Below, piece by piece: positions 1 through 12,200 of a stretch of DNA of 64,000 nt; positions within the stretch are counted from its first letter, which is position 1, and each line of letters begins with the position of its first letter. A program made the translations under genes and the position numbers. The notes below the pieces were generated by a model, which was given only the letters and a program-made list of their open reading frames with translations, was not told where the DNA came from and searched no databases. The DNA comes from Litoditis marina (Eukaryota > Nematoda > Chromadorea > Rhabditida > Rhabditidae): positions 11,116,904-11,180,903 of the forward strand of contig OZ038439.1 in the NCBI GenBank assembly GCA_964036275.1, in the 5' to 3' direction.

Positions 1-3000
1 TACCCCGTCCCTAACCCGTCCCCATTCGTTGCATTTGACCCGTGTTTTGGTACCGTACCCCATACCCCGTCCCTTACCCGTCCCCATTTGTTGCATTTGA
101 CCCGTGTTTTGGTACCGTCCCCCATACCCCGTCCCTAACCCGTCCCCATTTGATGCATTTGACCCGTGTTTTGGAACCGTACCCCATACCCCGTCCCCAT
201 TCGTTGCATTTGACCCGTGTTTTGGTACCGTACCCCATACCCCGTCCCTAACCCGTCCCCATTTGATGCATTTGACCCGTGTTTTGGAACCGTACCCCAT
301 ACCCCATACCCCGTCCCCATTCGTTGCATTTGACCCGTGTTTTGGTACCGTACCCCATACCCCGTCCCTAACCCGTCCCCATTTGTTGCATTTGACCCGT
401 GTTCTGGTACCGTACCCCATACCCGTCCCTATCCCGTCCCCATCTGTTGCATTTGACCCGTGTTTTTGTACCGTACCCCATACCCCGTCCCTAACCCGTC
501 CCCATTTGTTGCATTTGACCCGTGTTTTTGTACCGTACCCCATACCCCGTCCCTAACCCGTCCCCATTTGTTGCATTTGACCCGTGTTTTGGTACCGTAC
601 CCCATACCCCGTCCCTAACCCGTCCCCATTTGTTGCATTTGACCCGTGTTTTGGTACCGTACCCCATACCCCGTTCCTAAGCCGTTCCCATTCGTTGCAT
701 TTGACCCGTGTTTTGGTACCGTACCCCATACCCGTCCCTAAGCCGTCCCCATTCGTTGCAGACCCGTGTTTTGGTACCGTACCCCATACCCCGTTCCTAA
801 GCCGTTCCCATTCGTTGCATTTGACCCGTGTTTTGGTACCGTACCCCATACCCGTCCCTAACCCGTCCCGATTTGTTGCATTTGACCCGTGTTTTGTTAC
901 CGTACCCCATACCCCGTTCCTAACCCGTCCCCAATTCTGGCATTTGACCCGTGTTTTGGTACCGTACCCCATACCCCGTCCCTAACCCGTCCCCATTTCT
1001 GGCATTTGACCCGTGTTTTGGTACCGTACCCCATACCCCGTCCCTAAGCCGTCCCCATTCGTTGCATTTGACCCGTGTTTTGTTACCGTGCCCCATACCT
1101 CGTCCCTAACCCGTCCCCAATTCTGGCATTTGACCCGTGTTTTGGTACCGTACCCCATACCCCGTCCCTAAGCCGTCCCCATTCGTTGCATTTGACCCGT
1201 GTTTTGGTACCGTACCCCATACCCCGTCCCTAAGCCGTTCCCATTCGTTGCATTTGACCCGTGTTTTGGTACCGTACCCCATACCCCGTCCCTAACCCGT
1301 CCCCATTTGTTGCATTTGACCCGTGTTCTGGTACCGTACCCCATACCCCGTCCCTAACCCGTCCCCATCTGTTGCATTTGACCCGTGTTTTGGTACCGTA
1401 CCCCATACAACCGTCTCTAACTCGTCTCCATTTGTTGCATTTAACCCGTGTTTTGGTACCGTACCCCATACCCCCGTCCCTAACCCGTCCCCATTTGTTG
1501 CATTTGACCCGTGTTTTTGTACCGTACTCCATACCCCGTCCCTAACCCGTCCCCATTCGTTGCATTTGACCCGTGTTTTGGTACCGTACCCCATACCCCG
1601 TCCCTTACCCGTCCCCATTTGATGCATTTGACCCGTGTTTTGGAACCGTACCCCATACCCCGTCCCCATTCGTTGCATTTGACCCGTGTTTTGGTACCGT
1701 ACCCCATACCCCGTCCCTAACCCGTCCCCATTTGTTGCATTTGACCCGTGTTCTGGTACCGTACCCCATACCCCGTCCCTAACCCGTCCCCATCTGTTGC
1801 ATTTGACCCGTGTTTTGGTACCGTACCCCATACAACCGTCTCTAACTCGTCTCCATTTGTTGCATTTAACCCGTGTTTTGGAACCGTACCCCATACCCCG
1901 TCCCCATTCGTTGCATTTGACCCGTGTTTTGGTACCGTACCCCATACCCCGTCCCTAACCCGTCCCCATTTGTTGCATTTGACCCGTGTTTCGGTACCGT
2001 ACCCCATACCCGTCCCTAACCCGTCCCGATTTGTTGCATTTGACCCGTGTTTTGTTACCGTACCCCATACCCCGTTCCTAAGCCGTTCCCATTCGTTGCA
2101 TTTGACCGGTGTTTTGGTACCGTACCCCATACCCCGTCCCTAACCCGTCCCCATTTTTTGCATTTGACCCGTGTTTTGTTACCGTGCCCCATACCCCGGC
2201 CCTAACCCGTCCCCATTTCTGGCATTTGACCCGTGTTTTGGTACCGTACCCCATACCCCGTCCCTAACCCGTCCCCATTTGTTGCATTTGACCCGTGTTC
2301 TGGTACCGTACCCCATACCCGTCCCTATCCCGTCCCCATCTGTTGCATTTGACCCGTGTTTTTGTACCGTACCCCATACCCCGTCCCTAACCCGTCCCCA
2401 TTTGTTGCATTTGACCCGTGTTTTGGTACCGTACCCCATACCCCGTCCCTAACCCGTCCCCATTTGTTGCATTTGACCCGTGTTTTGGTACCGTACCCCA
2501 TACCCCGTTCCTAAGCCGTTCCCATTCGTTGCATTTGACCCGTGTTTTGGTACCGTACCCCATACCCGTCCCTAAGCCGTCCCCATTCGTTGCATTTGAC
2601 CCGTGTTTTGGTACCGTACCCCATACCCCGTTCCTAAGCCGTTCCCATTCGTTGCATTTGACCCGTGTTTTGGTACCGTACCCCATACCCGTCCCTAACC
2701 CGTCCCGATTTGTTGCATTTGACCCGTGTTTTGTTACCGTACCCCATACCCCGTTCCTAAGCCGTTCCCATTCGTTGCATTTGACCGGTGTTTTGGTACC
2801 GTACCCCATACCCCGTCCCTAACCCGTCCCCATTTTTTGCATTTGACCCGTGTTTTGTTACCGTGCCCCATACCCCGTCCCTAACCCGTCCCCATTTCTG
2901 GCATTTGACCCGTGTTTTGGTACCGTACCCCATACCCCGTCCCTAAGCCGTCCCCATTCGTTGCATTTGACCCGTGTTTTGTTACCGTGCCCCATACCTC

Positions 3001-5838
3001 GTCCCTAACCCGTCCCCAATTCTGGCATTTGACCCGTGTTTTGGTACCGTACCCCATACCCCGTCCCTAAGCCGTCCCCATTCGTTGCATTTGACCCGTG
3101 TTTTGGTACCGTACCCCATACCCCGTCCCTAAGCCGTTCCCATTCGTTGCATTTGACCCGTGTTTTGGTACCGTACCCCATACCCCGTCCCTAACCCGTC
3201 CCCATTTGTTGCATTTGACCCGTGTTCTGGTACCGTACCCCATACCCCGTCCCTAACCCGTCCCCATCTGTTGCATTTGACCCGTGTTTTGGTACCGTAC
3301 CCCATACCCCGTCCCTAACCCGTCCCCATCTGTTGCATTTGACCCGTGTTCTGGTACCGTACCCCATACCCCGTCCCTAACCCGTCCCCATCTGTTGCAT
3401 TTGACCCGTGTTTTGGTACCGTACCCCATACCCCGTCCCTAAGCCGTCCCCATTCGTTGCATTTGACCCGTGTTTTGGTACCGTACCCCATACCCCGTCC
3501 CTAACCCGTCCCCATTTGTTGCATTTGACCCGTGTTCTGGTACCGTACCCCATACCCCGTCCCTAACCCGTCCCCATCTGTTGCATTTGACCCGTGTTTT
3601 GGTACCGTACCCCATACCCCGTCCCTAACCCGTCCCCATCTGTTGCATTTGACCCGTGTTTTGGTACCGTACCCCATACAACCGTCTCTAACTCGTCTCC
3701 ATTTGTTGCATTTAACCCGTGTTTTGGTACCGTACCCCATACCCCCGTCCCTAACCCGTCCCCATTTGTTGCATTTGACCCGTGTTTTTGTACCGTACTC
3801 CATACCCCGTCCCTAACCCGTCCCTAACCCGTCCCCATTCGTTGCATTTGACCCGTGTTTTGGTACCGTACCCCATACCCCGTCCCTTACCCGTCCCCAT
3901 TTGTTGCATTTGACCCGTGTTTTGGTACCGTCCCCCATACCCCGTCCCTAACCCGTCCCCATTTGATGCATTTGACCCGTGTTTTGGAACCGTACCCCAT
4001 ACCCCGTCCCCATTCGTTGCATTTGACCCGTGTTTTGGTACCGTACCCCATACCCCGTCCCTAACCCGTCCCCATTTGATGCATTTGACCCGTGTTTTGG
4101 AACCGTACCCCATACCCCATACCCCGTCCCCATTCGTTGCATTTGACCCGTGTTTTGGTACCGTACCCCATACCCCGTCCCTAACCCGTCCCCATTTGTT
4201 GCATTTGACCCGTGTTCTGGTACCGTACCCCATACCCGTCCCTATCCCGTCCCCATCTGTTGCATTTGACCCGTGTTTTTGTACCGTACCCCATACCCCG
4301 TCCCTAACCCGTCCCCATTTGTTGCATTTGACCCGTGTTTTGGTACCGTACCCCATACCCCGTCCCTAACCCGTCCCCATTTGTTGCATTTGACCCGTGT
4401 TTTGGTACCGTACCCCATACCCCGTTCCTAAGCCGTTCCCATTCGTTGCATTTGACCCGTGTTTTGGTACCGTACCCCATACCCGTCCCTAAGCCGTCCC
4501 CATTCGTTGCATTTGACCCGTGTTTTGGTACCGTACCCCATACCCCGTTCCTAAGCCGTTCCCATTCGTTGCATTTGACCCGTGTTTTGGTACCGTACCC
4601 CATACCCGTCCCTAACCCGTCCCGATTTGTTGTATTTGACCCGTGTTTTGTTACCGTACCCCATACCCCGTTCCTAAGCCGTTCCCATTCGTTGCATTTG
4701 ACCGGTGTTTTGGTACCGTACCCCATACCCCGTCCCTAACCCGTCCCCATTTTTTGCATTTGACCCGTGTTTTGTTACCGTGCCCCATACCCCGTCCCTA
4801 ACCCGTCCCCATTTCTGGCATTTGACCCGTGTTTTGGTACCGTACCCCATACCCCGTCCCTAAGCCGTCCCCATTCGTTGCATTTGACCCGTGTTTTGTT
4901 ACCGTGCCCCATACCTCGTCCCTAACCCGTCCCCAATTCTGGCATTTGACCCGTGTTTTGGTACCGTACCCCATACCCCATCCCTAAGCCGTCCCCATTC
5001 GTTGCATTTGACCCGTGTTTTGGTACCGTACCCCATACCCCGTCCCTAAGCCGTTCCCATTCGTTGCATTTGACCCGTGTTTTGGTACCGTACCCCATAC
5101 CCCGTCCCTAACCCGTCCCCATTTGTTGCATTTGACCCGTGTTTTGGTACCGTACCCCTTACCCGTCCCTAACCCGTCCCCATTTGTTGCATTTGACCCG
5201 TGTTTTGGTACCGTACCCCATACCCGTCCCTAACCCGTCCCGATTTGTTGCATTTGACCCGTGTTTTGTTACCGTACCCCATACCCCGTCCCTAACCCGT
5301 CCCCATTTCTGGCATTTGACCCGTGTTTTGGTACCGTACCCCATACCCCGTCCCTAACCCGTCCCCATTTGTTGAATTTGACCCGTGTTTTGGTACCGTA
5401 CCCCATACCCCATACCCCGTCCCCATTCGTTGCATTTGACCCGTGTTTTGGTACCGTACCCCATACCCCGTCCCTAACCCGTCCCCATTTGTTGCATTTG
5501 ACCCGTGTTTTGGTACCGTACCCCATACCCCGTCCCTAACCCGTCCCCATCTGTTGCATTTGACTCGTGTTTTGGTACCGTACCCCATACCCCGTCCCTA
5601 ACCCGTCCCCATTTGTTGCATTTGACCCGTGTTTTGGTACCGTACCCCATACCCCGTCCCTAACCCGTCCCCATCTGTTGCATTTGACTCGTGTTTTGGT
5701 ACCGTACCCCATACCCCTCTACCCTCCCGCCTCCATTTGTTGCATTTAACCCGATTTTTTGTACCGTACCCCATACCCGATACCAGCATCATGACCCTGC
5801 CCCCATGTGTTGCATTTGACCCTAGTTTTGCTACCGTA
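1..5838. repeat. 62-bp satellite array with higher-order structure
   Basis: About 94 tandem copies of a 62-bp unit run from the window edge to about 5838; a typical unit contains CCCTAACCCGTCCCCAT, then TTGCATTTGACCCGTG and GGTACCGTACCCCATA. Variants recur in blocks: the segment from 42 to about 556 reappears at 3855-4369 (offset 3813), and 2387-2809 reappears at 4304-4726 (offset 1917), which indicates higher-order duplication. Units of 48-54 bp, lacking the CCCTAACCC part, are interspersed. Copies decay near the right end (5700-5838). Long open frames on both strands exist only because the unit lacks stops and 62 x 3 = 186 nt cycles the frames. I see no gene in it. The left boundary lies outside the window. 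Confidence 0.97.
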
Positions 5839-6570
5839 CCCATAATTTCGGAGCTTGCGATTCAACACAAACTGTATTCATCGAAATATGTCAGACAATT
5901 TGGTGTGTGAGATAGTGAACGAACTTTACAACGGGAGTATAATTATTCAATTCAAGAAATTATAGCGGTAAGTTTTGTTCGGGTTTTTCTGGTAATTCAC
6001 TTCTTTTTTTGTAATCGCGCGCAGCGCGAAGCGCTGTGCGAGATTTGTCTTTGGTTCGGCTAATGCGCGCTTTCATTTTTTTAGTTCACCCTCAAAAAGG
6101 CCCAAACGTGCAAATCAAAACTATTTATGATTTGTTGATATTTCATGGCATATTTACAAGCTATGTTCAAAATTTGAACAAAATTGATTAAGTTTAAGCC
6201 GAGTTATGACGTTATGCGCTTCATGCAGACCGCCAACTTCCGCCGTGTGTGTGTGTGTGTAGTGTGTGTGTGTGTGAACGCACTTCTGGGAAATTTTTAT
6301 GTGTGAACCGATTTGACTGAAAATTGGGGACACGACAGATGTCCCACTCAAACCTTGGGGGCGCAAACTTTTTTTTCGAAAAAAATTATTTTTCATCAAG
6401 TTATAGGTCTTTGAAAATGTCTCTGCGTCTCTTCATTTTGTGCACTCTCTCGCCCTCTCTGTCAGGGTGAATCAAATTGCGTTATAACAGCTCAGTCCTA
6501 ACCAATTCAAGTAAAATTTGAAGTATGATACCACGACATGAACTGACATCGATTTAGATGTAAGTCTTCT
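5839..6570. other. Intergenic, no gene seen; GC hairpin and GT repeat
   Basis: AT-rich sequence between the satellite and the tandem repeat array. It contains a short GC-rich inverted repeat at 6018-6045 (GCGCGCAGCGCGAAGCGC region) and an interrupted (GT)n microsatellite at about 6244-6278. The open frame across the microsatellite (minus strand) has no splice context or recognisable domain and was not called. Confidence 0.6.
6244..6278. repeat. (GT)n microsatellite
   Basis: Two (GT) tracts separated by a single AGT interruption. Confidence 0.9.
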
Positions 6571-6579
6571 ACTGATGAC

Positions 6580-7435
6580 GTCATCGAGGATTCTGGAGCT
6601 CGGATGACGTCATTTTTGAAAAGTGCAAAGTTGACGTCACATATATTTTTAAATGATGGTAATATCTTAGAAAGGGTCAATTAACGGTGAAACTCAATCT
6701 AAGAGTGACGTATTCTGGGATTCTGGAGACCAGATGACGTCATTTTTGAAAAGTGCAAAGTTGACGTCACATATATTTTCAAATGCTGAAAATGTCTTAG
6801 AAAAGGTCAATTAACGGTGAAACTCAATCTAAGAGTGACGTATTCTGGGATTCTGGAGACCAGATGACGTCATTTTTGAAAAGTGCAAAGTGGACGTCAC
6901 ATTTTCAAATGCTGAAAATATCTTAGAAAGGGTCAATTAACGGCGAAACTCAATCTAAGAGTGACGTATTCTGGGATTCTGAAGACCAGATGACGTCATT
7001 TTTGCAAAGTGCAAAGTTGACGTCACATATATTTTCAAATGCTGAAAATATCTTAGAAAGGGTCAATTAACGGTGAAACTCAATCTAAGAGTGACGTATT
7101 CTGGGATTCTGAAGACCAGATGACGTCATTTTTGAAAAGTGCAAAGTTGACGTCACATATATTTCAAGTGCTGAAAATATCTTAGAAAGGGTCAATTAAC
7201 GGTGAAACTCAATCTAAGAGTGACGTATTCTGGGATTCTGAAGAACAGATGACGTCAACTTTAAAAAAAATTAACGTGAAATATGTTTTCGAATGCTGGA
7301 AGTTTCTTAAAAATGGTCAATTCACGATGAAACTACATTCAAACATGACGTATTCTGGGATTCTGAAGGGCAGATGAAGTAAGTTTCTAGAACTGCAATG
7401 TTGACGTCATATTTTTTTTTTCCGAATGATGGTAA
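6580..7435. repeat. Seven tandem ~130-bp repeats carrying TGACGTCA boxes
   Basis: GATGACGTCA-type starts recur at 6603, 6733, 6863, 6989, 7119, 7248 and (degenerate) 7373, giving periods of 130, 130, 126, 130, 129 and 125 bp. Each unit holds a TGACGTCA palindrome, a GTTGACGTCAC box about 25 bp later, GGTCAATTAACGG, and GAGTGACGTATTCTGGGATTC. Units 1-5 are nearly identical and the last two are decayed. TGACGTCA is the consensus CRE (bZIP/CREB) site; whether these boxes act as such is inference. Confidence 0.9.
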
Positions 7436-7525
7436 TACTTGACAAGTGGTTCATTAAGAAAACAATTTTATCTGCACCGTACAGATCAAACCACATACCT
7501 ACGGCATGTATACAAAAAGAGAAAA

Positions 7526-8056
7526 ATTCATGAAAAAGTGGGGGCCCAACGAATGTAAGATTTGTCTTCTGCTGTGCGCCCCTTAGACAACTACTCTCAA
7601 ATGGAACAGCTACTGCTACAAAAAACGAAAAATACTAATATACTCAAGTATAACTGTTCATTACAAACATACAAAAGTCGTAAAATATTTTCTCAAACCT
7701 GTAAACTAGAATCTACAAATTACAGATGTTAACTCAACGTACTCAATTATAGAGTTCCTGGTTTTTAACACAATGGTTGGCATTTTTTGTCATTACTTCA
7801 ATTCTAGGTGCTATAACGTTTGTCATATTATTCAAAAGTTGTTCTCTCTTTCGCAGCTGTGACTTGTAGATTCTAGTTTACAGGTTTGAGAAAATATTTT
7901 ACGACTTTTGTATGTTTGTAATGAACAGTTATACTTGAGTATATTAGTATTTTTCGTTTTTTGTAGCAGTAGCTGTTCCATTTGAGAGTAGTTGTCTAAG
8001 GGGCGCACAGCAGAAGACAAATCTTACATTCGTTGGGCCCCCACTTTTTCATGAAT
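7526..8056. mobile_element. 531-bp long inverted repeat (foldback/MITE)
   Basis: The left arm (7526 to about 7723) and right arm (about 7859-8056) are reverse complements over roughly 195 bp with very few mismatches; both carry ATTCATGAAAAAGTGGGGGC at the outer edge. They are separated by about 135 bp of unique AT-rich loop. The minus-strand open frame at 7832-8020 is arm sequence and is not a gene. A foldback transposon is likely; no transposase is present. Confidence 0.85.
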
Positions 8057-9017
8057 GTATGTTTCAAAAACCTAAATGATTAGTTCCAAAACAGAGAATC
8101 ACAGATCTCTCCGTTTATGAGATGTCGCAACAAAGTTGAATCACCGCGTTTATTACCACTAAACGTTCTCCATCGAAAATACTTTCAGATCGAATTTCAA
8201 GGTTTATAGGCTTTAACCACAATTAAACTTCCGTATGTGTTGGAATGAAAATGTTCGAATTCGCGCTGTGGAGTTTCACATCCGACTGGCAACGCTGATG
8301 GAAAAACACCACAAGTATTTTCCGATGTTTTTCCTAAAATACGACGTGTCCTGTACCAAACAGAAAAAAACTTCGAAAACCTACTTGAAAGTGTTCTGGG
8401 ACATTTCCATCGATCAGAAAAGATGTTTGTAATATAGTTTTGGTTTTCAGAAGAATTGCTTGATATTCAGGACAATTAGACAATACAATAAAACGTCTAT
8501 TCTTGAAAGATAAATTATATGGACTATTATGGAAACATGACTGTTACTGAGAGGTTCAATTTATGTAAGGTGAGTTTCTAATTTTGGCAGTTGCTTGAAA
8601 TTGCGAAAACACAGAAGAAACAGTTCCTCATTGATCATTTAAACATTCCATTTTTTGTACCTGATATTTCTTCCACCATAATAAACCGTAACACCTGAAT
8701 GTAATTTCACTTCCTTTTAGTGTTTTTCTAACTATAACGATCTGAACCATCCAATTCCCAGTTTTTCTAGTAGTTTTGCGCGCTTTTCTCACTTATGGCC
8801 ACGTTTTTCACCTAAAACAACAGTTTCGGGAACGGCGACACCTAAATGGGACATTGTTTCGGAACCTATTAGTGCATCTGCTGTTGTCGTTTTTCTGCAT
8901 TTCACTGCCAGAATGTGGTTTGGGTGCGGTCACCCGTTTTCTATTAAAGAGACGGTGAAAGGGTCGTCATAAAATCTGAGAGAAACACCGCGGCGCCAAA
9001 TCGAAACAGTTCTCGAA
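8057..9017. other. Upstream region of the Kunitz-like gene, no gene recognised
   Basis: About 960 bp between the foldback and the first copy of exon 1. Short plus-strand open frames exist at 8235-8432 and 8776-8958, but they lack recognisable domains and convincing splice context. The second may include promoter sequence of the downstream gene. Confidence 0.4.
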
Positions 9018-9019
9018 TT

Positions 9020-9044
9020 ATGTGGACGATCGTGTGGGTGATGG
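9020..9044 (+). CDS. Alternative first coding exon (signal-peptide start)
   Basis: A 25-nt exon encodes MWTIVWVM plus one base and is followed by a GTGAGT donor. It is a near copy of exon 1 at 9218-9242 (MWTLVWVM), with one amino-acid difference and the same phase. The surrounding ~198 bp is also diverged but recognisably duplicated. Either copy can join exon 2 at 10048 and yield the same signal peptide type, so this is probably an alternative first exon or promoter copy; it could also be a dead duplicate. Confidence 0.6.
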
Positions 9045-9217
9045 GTGAGTTGTTATTTCACCTGTAGGCGCGCAAAACGGGAAATACGTTGGATTGTACA
9101 GCGATGAAATACACATCGACTTTTTTACGTGGAACGTGATTGTTCTACTAAGTGAACTATTCACTAAAAGCAGTCGTGGTAGTCACGTGCAACAAGAGAC
9201 ACTTCAGTTATCGAATT

Positions 9218-12200
9218 ATGTGGACGCTCGTGTGGGTGATGGGTGAGTTGTTGTTATTTTATATAGTAAAAAGACTCGCAAAACGTATAGAATACGTCTT
9301 ACGACGATAAATGCAAATTTGAATTTTTAAATTATTTACTATACGTACACGAAGAGTCACGAATAACGTTAGGAGCAATCAGAAATCGGCAGTTCACTAC
9401 TGTAGTTCAGGAGTTACAATTTCTCCTATGTGTTACCTGATCAGTCAATTCTCGGAAAGTGGTTCTGATAGATTATTCTTCGTTTCCGGCACGTTCTTAT
9501 ACTACACGGAAATCAAATAGTTAAATATGTGTAGTTAGCATTCTAATGAGGCATCGTGCACTTTGTCATTGCACATTTCTGAGTTCTGCTGTGTTTAACA
9601 TGTTTCACGTGACTGTTTACGTTGTGTTTAATGAAATCGCCAGATGGAACAAAACAATAATTTAAAATAACCATTCTCCTCTTATTTGAGAACTAAAATT
9701 GAGAATACGTCGCAAAAACCGAGTGCTATCATGTGTTACACTGTATGGTATGGTTCTCCTGCGACAATTAGCAATAAGGTATGCTAGCACTGCAGGTGGC
9801 ACTGCAGGTGCTTATTGAACCGAGATAACTAGTGTTAAAGAGTGCGCAAACCTAAGAGACGCCGAGTACTTTTCCACACAACGAAATCCTCTATTCCAAT
9901 AACTAGTATTCTGTACAATAGAATCTTAGAAAAATTAAGTACAACCGTATATGAAAACTACACTACGTTCACTTCTATTAATGATTGAAACCATTTGTTT
10001 GAATTGAATACTCGATATCACGCACTGTCATACTAACACTGTTGCAGTGGCTGTTTCTGGTGCGCTCGCACTTCAAAACTGTGAAAACACTCCAAGGGGA
10101 GAAGTTAAGGTGAGGTCTTTTCAGTTTTATGAAAAAGCTAGGGTAATTTGCGAAACGTTGTAGTACAACTTAGAATACTTCATTGACTCATGCAAACATA
10201 TTCATGTATATATTATACCTGTCATAAGTTTTAAGTTCTAATGTTATCCCATGTTACTGAACATTGATGCAATTAGTGTGGTCACAAAACAAAGTCATCC
10301 AATCATCAATTGAAAAATAAAATCAAAAATATGATTAAAAAACTTGATGGAATTTCCCTTGTTTTAAGAATGACTAAATTGAAGTTATTGTAGTTCAGTG
10401 GTTACGGAATTCGAACGAAACACAGCGAGATCAAACTATACACACCACAGATCAAAACAACTAGCACCGTTTAACCCTGTATTTGCTAAATGATTGTAAA
10501 CTTTCAGTTCTACTTCGATACTCTCGCTCACACCTGCTTTGCTCTACCGGTCGATTGTACTTCATCGGTTCAAGTTTCCAACAAGCTGTACAAAACGGAA
10601 GAAGAATGCACCATGGAAAACATGGGTACGTTCGTGTGCTTAGTGTCATAATTTGGTTAATTTTCTGAAAGTAGTATCAATAAACTTAGTATTATTCAGT
10701 AGTCAGTAGTGCTCCAATAACTCAGAAATTGAAACTGAGATTCCAGTAAGTGTTAGAAATCTGATTTCAAAATACCAAAAGTGATTACGGTGAAGAAGTG
10801 TTACTTCCAGTTAGCATGAAGCTTCCACAAGTAAACTTCGATTTATATCTTTATTTGAGTCCAAACTAATCAGATATCACATTTTTTTTGATTAGGATTT
10901 CGATGTATATTCAAAAACAGAGTAACCAGTTCGTTTTTAGTACGACGGTGGAAAAGTTTTCAACTGAGTTGCGGTGGATATCAAAGGCTGGCGGTGTACA
11001 GAAGGTCGAATGTGAGTGCTGCTTTGCTTTCCAATCGTTCTCATTGCTGATTGAATATTAGACGTTTTAAAGTTGATTGATGGTGCTAGCTCATGAAATT
11101 TCTGGTTTGATGCATCACGTTCCGATCCTGTTTATTACATTCTCAGTTCATACGAAATAAACTAGGAATATTACTACTCAAAACCAGGAAATCGATTGCT
11201 TATTCGCAGGGAGATATGGTTCCCTACATTTTCTCCTCTTCCCTGTGCCATTCTCGGTCAAAGTCCGAGATTTGCAACAAAGATGAATCTTGTTATACTC
11301 ACTCTGGATTCGGATACTGTTGTCACAACAGAGCATTCGAGGGAGAGGGGCCATGTGAGTTCCAAACAGATCATAAGCTTTTTGCTGTTACCTCAGTTCT
11401 CTCAACAGTTTTGCGAAGAAAGTCTAATGACTAGTACTTTTTATCTTTCCATGTGTCGATTTCAAGACGCTCACATTCAAACTTTGAAAACATGTGAAAA
11501 ATGAACAAAACTAGGAAATTTTGCTTTTTGTAGTTGGGTTCAATGTGGTTTCCAGAATTGAAATTGAACGTTTACAGCGAGTGGCCTGTTCAACTTTACC
11601 GGAATGGGTGGTAAGAACAACTTCATGGTTCGGAAGACGGTCACGGTAGCACCAGCTCCGATTCCGTTTGACTGCAATGTGAACGGAGACAGGGGAGAGG
11701 TTGAGGTGAGATAGTAGGCCAAACTCATATAATGAAAATGGTTCGAAAACTATAATTATTTATAATTTCTTATTATCTCAATCACTCTGGACACAAACCC
11801 AAAAAGAAAAAACAGAAAAGGGAGACATATAGAGTGAGACGAGTAATTATGATCTGGCTCACTTTTTGCACGTATATCATGTGTTTTAGTTCACTAGAGT
11901 ATCTGCCACGGTCAGTTGGAACATAGCGTTTTATTATTTGAATAGAATGGAAACAAAGTTATATGAATCGTTTAGTGGTATGTCGAGAATGCAATGGCGT
12001 GTGTCAGTCGCAGAAAGTACTGTTCTACACCTGGGTTTGACAGAAACGTGAGCGAAATCACGTACAGAACCCAGCAGGAGTGTATGGACGCCAATCGACG
12101 TAAGTTTGAAGTTATCATACTAGGGTTGTTAATCGAGTTCAAAATTCCGAGTTTTCGAGTTTTCGAGTTTTAGAGTTTTGGGAAATTTTGAGTTCTCCAG

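Noticed and set aside
1..5838. CRISPR-like or telomeric array
   Set aside because: There are no unique spacers between repeats, and the unit is not the nematode telomere repeat TTAGGC.
42..5910. Many long open frames on both strands in the satellite (Pro/Thr/Val-rich and Lys/Gly-rich)
   Set aside because: They are translations of the 62-bp unit in all frames; no splice or start context and no non-repeat part.
7832..8020. 62-codon minus-strand frame in the foldback
   Set aside because: Lies in the inverted-repeat arm and is mirrored in the other arm.
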